NCBI GenBank assembly: GCA_030611625.1
Contig: JAUWPK010000005.1
Span: 1-23,834, forward strand
DNA: 23,834 bases
Direction of reading: 5' to 3'
Origin: Promethearchaeum sp.
GTDB lineage: Archaea; Asgardarchaeota; Lokiarchaeia; Sigyniarchaeales; Promethearchaeaceae
Position 1 is the stretch's first letter. Every line of letters begins with the position of its first letter. This document shows positions 1 to 7,470 of the stretch, piece by piece. The translations under genes were made by a program, and so were the position numbers. A model generated the notes under the pieces. The model was given only the letters and a program-made list of their open reading frames with translations, ran no database searches and was not told the DNA's origin.

Positions 1-144
1 TTCATAAACATACCCTTAAAACAAATCTGCAAACAGGATACGTTATTTATTAGTTAAATCAATGTTTAGCTATAGTTAATATTCATTACATTGATATCAA
101 AGAATTGAAAAAGAGTTAAAAAAGAATAAAGTTAATTTCAACAC

Positions 145-1458
145 ATGACTGAAAATAATAACTTAAATGAAGTAGAACACAATGAAGAAGATTTACAGCT
201 AGATAATAAAAAAACGATATTATCATGGTCTTTTTATGATTGGGCAAATTCTGCATTTGCTACTACGGTAATGGCTGGTTTTTTTCCATTATTTTTTGAC
301 GGGTATTGGGCAACAGGGGATGCGAATGCATTATATATTTTAGGTCTAAGTAATTCAATAGCATCAATTATTGTTGCAATACTAGCACCATTTCTTGGAG
401 CTATAGCGGATAGAATGTCTGGAAAGAAGAAATTTTTATTCACATTTGCAATATTAGGTATTTTAACCACTGGAGGTTTGAATTTTGTTGCGGTTGGACT
501 TTGGCAATACGCTGTTGTACTTTACATCTTAGGAACAATTGGATTTTCTGGAGCAAACATATTTTATGATGCACTTTTACCATCTGTAGCTTCAGAAAAA
601 AAAATAGATTATGTATCATCTTTGGGTTTTAGTTTAGGCTATATTGGTGGTGGATTGTTATTTGTGCTGAATGTTTTATGGTATATGTTCCCAGATGTGT
701 TTGGATTTGCTGATTCAAATGTAGCGATTAAATTTTCTTTTCTTTCAGTTGCAATTTGGTGGGCTCTTTTCTCTATTCCAATTATTATTTTTGTCAAAGA
801 ACCTAAATCTGAAGAAAAAATACCTTTTGGTAAAGCAATTAGTGAAGGTTTGAAACAGTTAGCAGATACTTTCCGTGATATTAAACATTTAAAGTATGTT
901 GGACTATTTTTATTAGGTTATTGGTTTTACATTGATGGAGTTGACACAATAATCAGAATGGCTGTTGCTTATGGTACAGAACTTGGTTTTGCAGGAGAAT
1001 CATTAATAATTGCGTTATTACTGGTTCAATTCGTAGCTTTCCCAGGAACTTTACTTTATAACCTTTTTGCTAAAAAAATTGGAGTCAAAAAGGCAATTCT
1101 AGTCGCAATCATTGCTTATGGATGTATAACTCTATTAGGAGTATTTATGTCTCAAGAATGGCATTTTTATGTATTAGCATTTCTCATAGGTTGTTTCCAA
1201 GGAGGAATACAAGCATTAAGTAGAAGTTTATATTCTCGACTTATTCCAAAAGCAAAAGCTGCACAATTTTATGGCTTTTTCAATATGTTAGGAAAATTTG
1301 CTGCCGTAATAGGTCCTGCACTAATGGGATATATATCTCTTGTAACTGGTAATCCACGTCTTGGAATTCTTTCTGTTTTATCCTTATTCATTATTGGAGG
1401 AGTAATCCTCAAGTTTGTAGATATTGAAAAAGGCGAAAAGATGGCTGAAGAATTTTGA
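145..1458 (+). CDS. MFS transporter, UMF1/Atg22-type
   Basis: Integral membrane carrier of 437 residues with about 12 hydrophobic helices, expected in the cytoplasmic membrane. Residues 30-41 read FYDWANSAFATT, the hallmark start of helix 1 in the UMF1/Atg22 branch of the major facilitator superfamily; residues 85-96 (GAIADRMSGKKK) fit the MFS loop 2-3 motif. The N-terminal 25 residues are acidic and hydrophilic. Eukaryotic Atg22 exports amino acids from the vacuole, but prokaryotic members are mostly uncharacterised, so the substrate here is unknown. The ATG at 145 lies just upstream of the conserved region, and I see no clear ribosome site before it. A 9-T run at 1479-1487 follows the stop, so the gene is probably its own unit. 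Family call is firm; substrate is not inferable. Confidence 0.9.
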   Translation: MTENNNLNEVEHNEEDLQLDNKKTILSWSFYDWANSAFATTVMAGFFPLFFDGYWATGDANALYILGLSNSIASIIVAILAPFLGAIADRMSGKKKFLFTFAILGILTTGGLNFVAVGLWQYAVVLYILGTIGFSGANIFYDALLPSVASEKKIDYVSSLGFSLGYIGGGLLFVLNVLWYMFPDVFGFADSNVAIKFSFLSVAIWWALFSIPIIIFVKEPKSEEKIPFGKAISEGLKQLADTFRDIKHLKYVGLFLLGYWFYIDGVDTIIRMAVAYGTELGFAGESLIIALLLVQFVAFPGTLLYNLFAKKIGVKKAILVAIIAYGCITLLGVFMSQEWHFYVLAFLIGCFQGGIQALSRSLYSRLIPKAKAAQFYGFFNMLGKFAAVIGPALMGYISLVTGNPRLGILSVLSLFIIGGVILKFVDIEKGEKMAEEF

Positions 1459-1478
1459 ATAAATTGATTTTATAATTA

Positions 1479-1516
1479 TTTTTTTTTAATTACTTCTTTT
1501 TCTATTTTTCTTTCAA
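1479..1516 (+). terminator. T-run terminator after the UMF1-type gene
   Basis: Nine consecutive T at 1479-1487, followed by further T-rich tracts to 1516, about 20 bases after the stop codon at 1458. Archaeal RNA polymerase terminates on such T-runs without a stem-loop. Assignment is by position and composition. Confidence 0.5.
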
Positions 1517-1629
1517 TGTTATTACTTTTTCTATTTTTTATTAATTTGGTTAAGGGGTTTTCTTTAAATGCTATAGAAAATTTATTACATTAACTCAATT
1601 AAGAAATTTGTTCTAAAAGGTTTTAAAAT

Positions 1630-1881
1630 TTGGCAGTTTTTATTAAAAGAAAAAAATTCCTTGCACTTGAAGAAAATCGAAGCCAATCAGCTTATCTCTA
1701 TGATAGTTTGTCCCAAGAATTAAAGAGAATTAACTTGGAATTAAGAAATCTTGCATATCAGATTAACTTCTTTGGAGTCACAGACGAACTTATAGAAGAA
1801 AAGAAAGAATTTCTGATATTAAAAATTTGGTTAAAACAAGAAATTGACGAAATTTCTCAAACAATTCTAAAATACAACTAA
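1630..1881 (+). CDS. Small charged helical protein, TTG start (unknown function)
   Basis: I do not recognise this 83-residue protein. It is rich in Lys, Glu and Leu and reads as two amphipathic helices (about 12-45 and 50-80), with no signal peptide, membrane helix or cysteine. The start must be non-ATG: an in-frame TAA sits at 1624-1626, two codons upstream of TTG 1630, and no in-frame ATG follows. An AAGGT element about 8 bases before the TTG can serve as ribosome site. It lies 68 bases before the TPR membrane protein on the same strand, so the two may be cotranscribed. The even codon use and clean frame argue for a real gene, but homologues would be needed to be sure. Confidence 0.55.
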   Translation: MAVFIKRKKFLALEENRSQSAYLYDSLSQELKRINLELRNLAYQINFFGVTDELIEEKKEFLILKIWLKQEIDEISQTILKYN

Positions 1882-1949
1882 TTATTGTTAATTTTTACTT
1901 ATAGATCCAAAAAACAAAATTAAATAATTTTGATAGTTTACTTGAAATA

Positions 1950-2579
1950 ATGTTCCTTTTCATTCTACAACCTGATGAACCAACTTTCAGTCCTTTAACT
2001 TGGTATTTATTTCTAGGATTAATTATTTTATGGTTTATCTTTACTAAATTTAAATCACGGTTTTCAAAAAAGATATGTTGGATCTTAGGAAGTATAATTA
2101 TCGCTGTAGGGATATTCTTTTCAATCTATAGGATTGAAGATGTCTCAATTTTGTTTGGTGTGCTTGTTATATTTTTCGGCATCACAATTATGCCTATGAG
2201 ACATGTTCTTGTAAAATTTAAGAACAAAATTATTAAACCAAATCCTAAGCCATCAAAAGATGATCATAATAAATCTGATTCCAATTATACTCAAGTAAAA
2301 TCTGAGGAATATATCTTAAAAGGAAAAGAATATAAAAATAAACAAAAATATCAAAAAGCAATCGATTCATTTGTTCGAGCATTAAAAGTTAATCCGAATT
2401 CTGCTGAATCATGGTATGAATTAGGACTTATTAATTTTGTTAGAAATCGAATCCCAGAATCGTTGATTTGCTATGAAAGGGCTATTGATATTAAACCTGC
2501 CTATACTGAAGCTATTGAGAAATATAAAGAGGCAGAACAGATTCTCAAAGATTCTGGAAAAGAACAAGAACAAAAATAA
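1950..2579 (+). CDS. Membrane-anchored TPR-repeat protein
   Basis: Protein of 209 residues. The N-terminal third has three hydrophobic helices (about 17-32, 43-60 and 66-82), followed by a Lys/Pro/Asp-rich linker (90-115) and two tetratricopeptide repeats (about 118-151 and 152-185). The repeats show the usual spacing of bulky and small residues, for example Y134/A137/F141/A144/P149 in the first and W155/G159/Y175/A178/P183 in the second. TPR helices bind protein partners, so this is probably a scaffold or adaptor held at the inner membrane face; the partner is unknown. Two repeats is the low end for a stable TPR fold. A 10-T run at 2595-2604 follows the stop, separating it from the next carrier gene. 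Confidence 0.8.
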   Translation: MFLFILQPDEPTFSPLTWYLFLGLIILWFIFTKFKSRFSKKICWILGSIIIAVGIFFSIYRIEDVSILFGVLVIFFGITIMPMRHVLVKFKNKIIKPNPKPSKDDHNKSDSNYTQVKSEEYILKGKEYKNKQKYQKAIDSFVRALKVNPNSAESWYELGLINFVRNRIPESLICYERAIDIKPAYTEAIEKYKEAEQILKDSGKEQEQK

Positions 2580-2594
2580 TCCAATATGTAGTAA

Positions 2595-2604
2595 TTTTTT
2601 TTTT
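2595..2604 (+). terminator. 10-T terminator after the TPR gene
   Basis: A run of ten T begins 15 bases after the stop codon at 2579. This is a typical archaeal U-run termination signal; no stem-loop precedes it. Confidence 0.5.
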
Positions 2605-2685
2605 ATAATTCATTTTACTCTCAATTTAATAAAACCCAAAGCTTTATCTCTCAAACAAAACTCCCCAAAAAATGTGATCTTTACT

Positions 2686-3999
2686 ATGCAAATATCATCA
2701 ACGAACAATAATCATACATTAAAAAAAGAAAATAATTCAGAATTCCGCTCTTATAGGTTTTTTCCCCTCTTTGCGATGTGTTTTCTGAGAACTTTCTTCT
2801 ATGCGATTTATTCTCTAGCTCTCCCCAACATACTAATTTTCGAGTATGAATTTTCTGCAGGGCTTGTGGGTATAATTTCATCAGTTGGGGCCATTGCTTA
2901 TATCATGGGGCCATTTTTTGGTAGAAAAGTAACCGAAAAATTTGGAATTAAAAAAACCCTCATTTATTCTCAAACAATTGGTGTAATTGCTATTATAATT
3001 TCGATTATTTCTATTGATCCAGCAGTATTAATAATAATGCGGGCTATTGACGGATTTTTAACGGGATTTTTCTGGCCTAATGCATTTAATTTAATCACAT
3101 CTTGGGAGAAAAGCTGTAAAAGAGATAAAAAAATAAATTTCCTTAGATATTTTAATTTTTCATGGAATTTCGGATTAATTGGAGGATTCCTTGCTGGATA
3201 TATTATTGTACTATTTTTGGGACAGGATTATATTGCATTGATTGTTTCAGCATTTTTTGCCAGTTTAATTATTCCGAGTGCTTTTTTCCTCGAATCATCT
3301 GAAGAATTTGAAGTCTTGGAAGACCAAGCAGTAGTCTTTCAAGATTTAAAACTTCGCACTAAAATTATCTCGGATACTTCTTCATCTCAAATTAAAACCT
3401 CCATTTCGGAATCAGCGGATTTAGCAATAAATAAAGATTCCATGAAAACGGTTCCAATTATTATGGCTTGGGGAGGCATTTTATTATACGCATCCACAAA
3501 ATCAATTTTTAGATTTACAATACCATATTTCTTTAAATTTGCAGAAATGGATTCCTATTGGGTGTATATTGTTGTGTTATTCCAACAGGTTTTTCAAATA
3601 ATAGGGCTTTCAATAATTCAAAAATTTAAAAAACAGCGTTTTGGATACTTTATTGGAGTTTTCATTTTAATTGGGTTCACTTTTAGCTTCCTATTTTCAC
3701 CTTCAATTTTGGTAATATCCCTTATCAATATCATTGCAGGATTATTGATTGGGTTAGTTCAAGGTGTAACCCAGCGAATTGTTTTAGATCACAGCAAATC
3801 TTCAGGATCCCGCAGGTATACAATGATAAATGAGATGTTTATGGGAGTATCGTTCGGAATTATTCCCTTTATTGCAGGATTTTTGACCGAAATCAATATC
3901 ATTTATGATTTCGTATTCCTCTCTGTGGAATTAATAATTTTAGCAGTAATAGTTATTATTAGTCATCAAAAACACGTTAATTCGCCTAATTCTGAATGA
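2686..3999 (+). CDS. MFS transporter (unassigned subfamily)
   Basis: Membrane carrier of 437 residues with two blocks of about six helices separated by a polar loop (about residues 203-264). A degenerate MFS loop 2-3 motif lies at 75-92 (GPFFGRKVTEKFGIKK). The frame stays open upstream to 2473, but that extension overlaps the TPR gene and encodes a Lys/Asn-rich stretch with no transporter character; the ATG at 2686 puts a short polar N-terminus right before helix 1 and is chosen. Substrate is unknown: no motif separates sugar, drug or organic acid carriers here. The gene ends 27 bases from the oppositely oriented channel gene, so the two converge. Confidence 0.85.
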   Translation: MQISSTNNNHTLKKENNSEFRSYRFFPLFAMCFLRTFFYAIYSLALPNILIFEYEFSAGLVGIISSVGAIAYIMGPFFGRKVTEKFGIKKTLIYSQTIGVIAIIISIISIDPAVLIIMRAIDGFLTGFFWPNAFNLITSWEKSCKRDKKINFLRYFNFSWNFGLIGGFLAGYIIVLFLGQDYIALIVSAFFASLIIPSAFFLESSEEFEVLEDQAVVFQDLKLRTKIISDTSSSQIKTSISESADLAINKDSMKTVPIIMAWGGILLYASTKSIFRFTIPYFFKFAEMDSYWVYIVVLFQQVFQIIGLSIIQKFKKQRFGYFIGVFILIGFTFSFLFSPSILVISLINIIAGLLIGLVQGVTQRIVLDHSKSSGSRRYTMINEMFMGVSFGIIPFIAGFLTEINIIYDFVFLSVELIILAVIVIISHQKHVNSPNSE

Positions 4000-4026
4000 T
4001 TTTTCAATTTCTTTTTATTTATTATT

Positions 4027-4794
4027 TTATTTCTTAAATGAATAAAAAGCCTTTATTAATGCGTCTCCTGTAAGAACCTCATCACAAACTATTTCTTCAA
4101 TACCAATTCTTTGTAAATGCTTTATATTTTCTCTATGACGCAGGTTCACACAGATATTTATGCTTTTATTAAGAGATTGAATTGTCATTGCAATTAATAC
4201 AGCAGCAGAGTCATCTTCCAGAACAATTAAAACTTGTTCCGCTTTTTTAATGCCTGCATTGATCAAAAAATTTTCTTGTTCAGGATCCCCTCTGATTAAT
4301 ACAACAATGTCAGGAAGATCTAGAGGTCTTTCTTGGATATTCGCAACAAGAACATAATTATGATGGACACCTAATCCACCTGGCAAATTCTCAAGAAAAT
4401 GACGCATTTTCTGACTCCATCCTATCAAAACAACATGTTTTTCAAAATTAACCATTTTTTTCCCCACATTTTTTTTCCACATTTTTACGTATACATATTC
4501 AACAAAGATTAAAGATATCCCCAAACCAATCCACATAAGAATAGTGGTTGCATACCACAAAAAAGGAGTTTTCGGAGGAACTAAACCTGTTCCCGTATTT
4601 GTTAAAGTATCAGTCGCCCAATATAGCCCTAAATGAAAGTCTACTCCATCATAATATGAATATAATGCCCCAAGAATAATATTCAAAAGTATTATAACAA
4701 TAATTACCTTAATCATCCGACTTGTAACGAGAAATTTAAGAGAAATAACAATTTTATCAAAGAAGCGGGTTTTTTGAGAATTTTTCTTGTTCAT
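4027..4794 (-). CDS. Two-helix K+-channel-like protein with RCK (TrkA-N) domain and altered filter
   Basis: Protein of 255 residues built like the MthK channel: TM1 (about 28-47), pore helix and filter (52-70), TM2 (79-101), then a cytosolic RCK/TrkA-N Rossmann domain (119-245). Strong MthK-like landmarks are HVVLIGWS (120-127), RGDPEQ (169-174) and the NLRHRENIKHLQ segment (218-229). From memory the pore aligns without gaps to MthK from LYW to the Pro after the filter, but the canonical TVGYGD is replaced by NTGTGL (66-71). Ion selectivity is therefore uncertain. The RCK_C ligand-binding domain that usually follows is absent. The start lies 29 bases after the cysS stop on the same strand, suggesting cotranscription. 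Channel or channel-derived sensor is secure; K+ selectivity is not. Confidence 0.85.
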   Translation of the reverse strand: MNKKNSQKTRFFDKIVISLKFLVTSRMIKVIIVIILLNIILGALYSYYDGVDFHLGLYWATDTLTNTGTGLVPPKTPFLWYATTILMWIGLGISLIFVEYVYVKMWKKNVGKKMVNFEKHVVLIGWSQKMRHFLENLPGGLGVHHNYVLVANIQERPLDLPDIVVLIRGDPEQENFLINAGIKKAEQVLIVLEDDSAAVLIAMTIQSLNKSINICVNLRHRENIKHLQRIGIEEIVCDEVLTGDALIKAFYSFKK

Positions 4795-4807
4795 TTTTAA
4801 TTCAATT

Positions 4808-4834
4808 ATTCAATTTATTCAATTTATTCAATTT
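4808..4834 (-). repeat. Three 9-bp tandem repeats spanning the cysS stop codon
   Basis: Three exact copies of attcaattt (+ strand) lie head to tail at 4808-4816, 4817-4825 and 4826-4834. Because the unit is 9 bases long it stays in frame with cysS: the last codons and stop (ATT GAA TAA) are repeated, giving several in-frame stop codons in a row. The repeats fill most of the gap between cysS and the channel gene. Likely replication slippage. Confidence 0.85.
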
Positions 4835-6281
4835 CCCAAGAATAATCAATTCCTTGGTCAGATATTTTGATTTTATTATTAATTAAAAGATCTCGGATCT
4901 GATCTGCGAGTTCAAATTTTTTAGCACTCTTAACCTCTTTTCTAAAATCCAGAATCGTATTGGTTAATTTTTCAAAGCGGTCTTTCCAAATAGAGCCAGA
5001 TTCTTCTTGATCTTCTTTAACTTGAGGATTAATAAAACCTAAAAAGCTATCAATGCCATCTAAGAATTCAATTAGATCCTCTTTAATTTTATTTGATATT
5101 TGATTTTTCTTGATAAAAATGTTCTTATTAAAGTAATTTATCAGAGAAAATAAATACCCCATTGCTTTCGGGCTATTAAAATCTGTATCCATAGCATCAA
5201 GGAATTGTTTTTTTAGTTCTTCAATTTGATTTTTATGTTCTGAAATTCCCTTTACAGAACCACTTTTCCCTTTAGCTACAGAATATTCATTTAAATTTTT
5301 ATAGAATCTTTGAATCTTCTTTAAACTTAGAAGAGTTTGATCCATTTTATCCATACTAAAATTGATAGGTCTCTGATAATAAGAATTAATTAAATAATAC
5401 CGTAAAAACACACCCGAGTGATTTTTTAACATATCCATTAAGGAGATGAAATTTCCTAATGATTTTGACATTTTGGTATCATCAATATTTAGAAATCCGT
5501 TATGCATCCAATAATTCACAAATGTTTTACCAGTCACGCTTTCTGACTGTGCAATCTCATTTTGATGATGTGGACGCTTTAGATCTTTTCCTCCTCCATG
5601 AATATCTATTGTTTTTCCAAGGTATTTCATAGCCATAACACTACATTCAATATGCCAACCTGGACGCCCTTTTCCCCATGGTGATTTCCAAGAAGGTTCA
5701 CCAGGTTTTTCTTTTTTCCATAGGACAAAATCTTCTATATTTTTCTTATCTTTCGCAAAATCGGATTGAGTAAATTGATCATCTTCTGAATCTTGTTCGG
5801 AGATTTCCTTTTTCTGGAATAATCCTTTATAATTCTCCATTTTACTCGTATCGAAATAAACACTTCCTTGAGATTCGTATGTAAATCCCTTTTCATCCAA
5901 CTTTTTAATAAATTTGATCATATCAGGAATTTCATCGGTTGCTCTTGGCTTTACTGTCGGAGATTTAATAAATAACGCTCTTTGCATCTCTTCATAAAGT
6001 GCAATGCTCTCTTGTGCTAACTTATATATTGAAATACCTCGTTCATTAGCCCGATTTATCATATTATCATCTACATCGGTATAATTCATTACATATTTGA
6101 CGCGATATCCTTTGTACTCAAAATATTTGCGAATCAAATCGAAAGCGACTGCTGAACGAGCATGGCCTAAATGTGGAGAATCATAAACAGTTACTCCACA
6201 AACGTACATAGTAACCACTCCTTCCTTAATCGGTTTAAATTCTTCCAGTTTGTTTTTTAAATCGTTGAATATTTTAATCAT
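4824..6281 (-). CDS. cysS: Cysteinyl-tRNA synthetase
   Basis: Class I aminoacyl-tRNA synthetase that joins cysteine to tRNA-Cys in the cytoplasm using ATP. Length of 485 residues is normal. Seen in order: TMYVCGVTVYDSPHLGHARS with the HIGH-type motif HLGH at 37-40; the zinc ligands expected from E. coli CysS at C28, C213, H238 and E242; GWHIECSVMA in the active site; KMSKS at 270-274; then a helical tRNA-binding (DALR-type) region. A polar insertion at about 158-185 (rich in Asp, Gln and Lys) enlarges the connective region. Start at 6281 gives MIKIFND, in line with the family N-terminus. It lies downstream of a small gene and a tRNA-Cys gene on the same strand. Many archaea charge tRNA-Cys indirectly through SepRS/SepCysS; this one clearly has the direct route. 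Confidence 0.98.
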   Translation of the reverse strand: MIKIFNDLKNKLEEFKPIKEGVVTMYVCGVTVYDSPHLGHARSAVAFDLIRKYFEYKGYRVKYVMNYTDVDDNMINRANERGISIYKLAQESIALYEEMQRALFIKSPTVKPRATDEIPDMIKFIKKLDEKGFTYESQGSVYFDTSKMENYKGLFQKKEISEQDSEDDQFTQSDFAKDKKNIEDFVLWKKEKPGEPSWKSPWGKGRPGWHIECSVMAMKYLGKTIDIHGGGKDLKRPHHQNEIAQSESVTGKTFVNYWMHNGFLNIDDTKMSKSLGNFISLMDMLKNHSGVFLRYYLINSYYQRPINFSMDKMDQTLLSLKKIQRFYKNLNEYSVAKGKSGSVKGISEHKNQIEELKKQFLDAMDTDFNSPKAMGYLFSLINYFNKNIFIKKNQISNKIKEDLIEFLDGIDSFLGFINPQVKEDQEESGSIWKDRFEKLTNTILDFRKEVKSAKKFELADQIRDLLINNKIKISDQGIDYSWEIE

Positions 6282-6364
6282 AGCAATATCTTCAAAAAAC
6301 TAATTAAAAAAATAAAATTTGCGATTTCAACATTTGAAAATGAAATTTTTGAACTCTTGAATTA

Positions 6365-6649
6365 CTAATTTTTCTGGAGATTTAGTTTCTTTTGGTTCTT
6401 TTTAAGTCGTTCAATTTCTGTTTTTAATTCAGCAATTCTTTTATCCTGTTCAATCAGAGCCGAGAGGAAAACATTTTCAGACAGTAACATACGTGCAGCA
6501 AGTGAACCAGCATCTGAATGCATTCTGGCATAACGCATTACATTGTCAAAATACTCCCGATCTTCAATTCTTAACCCGCGTCTGTAGTTTGTCCATGAAT
6601 TTATCTCTTGATCAAGTGCAATCCGAAATGATGGTAAAGTTCTTCCCAT
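6365..6649 (-). CDS. Conserved archaeal small protein (MGRT family), function unknown
   Basis: Protein of 94 residues beginning MGRTLPSFRIALDQEI. This N-terminus, followed by a WxxYRRxLR stretch and a region on RYARMHSDAGSLAA, matches a family of small proteins I recall from haloarchaea and methanogens (DUF8156-like, name from memory), none with a known role. The C-terminal 30 residues form a heptad-like coiled coil ending in Lys/Asn, which suggests oligomerisation. It sits between tRNA-Cys (94 bases upstream) and cysS (83 bases downstream) on the same strand. A TTTAAATATT element about 30 bases before the start could be its TATA box. Family link is moderately sure; function open. Confidence 0.75.
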   Translation of the reverse strand: MGRTLPSFRIALDQEINSWTNYRRGLRIEDREYFDNVMRYARMHSDAGSLAARMLLSENVFLSALIEQDKRIAELKTEIERLKKNQKKLNLQKN

Positions 6650-6743
6650 TTTAATCTAATATCGATAGAAATAATAATATTTAAAACAAAATAGGCCGCT
6701 GGATTTTTAGACTAACCAGCTAATCTTGCTAAAATTAAGAAAA

Positions 6744-6816
6744 AGCCAAGGGAGGGACTTGAACCCACGATAACCCGCTCTGCAGGCGAGCACCTTAGCC
6801 ACTTGGTTACCTTGGC
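6744..6816 (-). tRNA. tRNA-Cys (anticodon GCA)
   Basis: Reading the minus strand, the acceptor stem pairs GCCAAGG (6816-6810) with CCTTGGC (6751-6745) over seven perfect pairs. The anticodon loop CTGCAGA gives GCA (6783-6781), closed by a five-pair stem with one G-U. The T-loop is TTCAAGT, the variable loop TTATC, and the D-loop contains GG. The discriminator base is U (6744), the identity element of tRNA-Cys. The 3' CCA is not encoded (TTT follows). The T-stem has one U-U mismatch at its second pair and the D-stem is short. Total 73 bases, no intron. It shares its strand with cysS. Confidence 0.95.
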
Positions 6817-6824
6817 GTGGTAAT

Positions 6825-6844
6825 AATGATAAGTACTTATTATT
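6825..6844. promoter_or_regulatory. Near-palindrome in the tRNA-Cys promoter region
   Basis: The core ATAAGTACTTAT (6829-6840) is a perfect 12-bp palindrome, extended by three more matching pairs beyond one mismatch. It lies 9-28 bases upstream of the tRNA 5' end, where its TATA element should be. It may just be the AT-rich promoter; a regulator site is possible. Confidence 0.35.
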
Positions 6845-6968
6845 TACAATGGTCAAATGAAAAATAAGTTTTCGATTTTACGTTCCACCTTATTTGATAC
6901 CTACATAATACGCACATATATTTCTGATGATATCAAATTTCATTACGATAATATCTGAATAATAAATA

Positions 6969-7307
6969 ATGTCTACTTTTCAAATTCAATATTTGGCAAG
7001 AATCAATAAATTGCAATCTCTACAGCAAAAAGTTGCATATTTTGAAAAAACATTGGATCAATATCGAAAAACTTTGGAGGTTTTCAAGGAATATATTGAG
7101 TTTGTTAAAACTTTCAATGAGCCGAAAAGTTTAATCAATGGATTGATTCGAATGGCCAAATATTGTGAAAGAATGGACGATCGCTTACTTTCTGGCGATT
7201 TATATAAGGATGCGTTGAATTTGATGCGTACTTTTAAGTTAGGAAATTCACAACATATCCAAAATTTACGGAATAAAATAGAATCCTTACATTATTATTC
7301 ATTTTAA
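6969..7307 (+). CDS. Small helical protein (unknown function)
   Basis: I do not recognise this 112-residue protein. It appears all-helical and basic, with a likely coiled coil at about 9-50 and a helical C-terminal half; there is no signal peptide or membrane segment. It is transcribed divergently from tRNA-Cys, with 152 bases between them holding both promoters. The ATG at 6969 is the first in frame; no ribosome site is evident, only an A-rich stretch. A strong T-run terminator begins at 7330. It could be a small adaptor or nucleic-acid-associated protein, but nothing in the sequence decides this. Confidence 0.65.
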   Translation: MSTFQIQYLARINKLQSLQQKVAYFEKTLDQYRKTLEVFKEYIEFVKTFNEPKSLINGLIRMAKYCERMDDRLLSGDLYKDALNLMRTFKLGNSQHIQNLRNKIESLHYYSF

Positions 7308-7329
7308 TCACAATTTTCATTTTCTTCAC

Positions 7330-7357
7330 TTTTTTTTTTTCTTTTATCTTTTTTTTC
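7330..7357 (+). terminator. T-rich terminator after the 112-residue gene
   Basis: Eleven T at 7330-7340 followed by two more T-rich blocks, 23 bases after the stop codon at 7307. Typical archaeal U-run termination. Confidence 0.55.
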
Positions 7358-7398
7358 TCAATTATTTTCAAAAGGAATTAAAAAATTTATAAATAAAT

Positions 7399-7433
7399 AA
7401 AAAAATTTTCAGTAGGAATAAAAATCCCCACTG
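7399..7433 (-). terminator. Hairpin plus T-run terminator of the zinc peptidase gene
   Basis: On the minus strand an imperfect hairpin (10 pairs with two mismatches around a TTTT loop, 7433-7410, stem ends CAGT/ACTG) is followed by AAAA and seven T (7405-7399). It starts 38 bases after the stop of the peptidase gene and meets the opposing terminator of the 112-residue gene. Confidence 0.5.
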
Positions 7434-7470
7434 AGGATATTACTTGTTTAAGCTAAATAGCTTCACTATG

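Noticed and set aside
1..144. Possible partial gene at the left edge
   Set aside because: No open frame continues in from the edge on either strand; only AT-rich promoter-like sequence is present.
2473..2685. Upstream extension of the second MFS gene
   Set aside because: It overlaps the TPR gene, has no transporter character, and an ATG at 2686 gives a normal MFS N-terminus.
6923..6958. C/D-box-like motifs (TGATGA and CTGA)
   Set aside because: The interval is too short for an archaeal C/D RNA, the first box lacks the leading purine, and no inner D'/C' boxes are seen.
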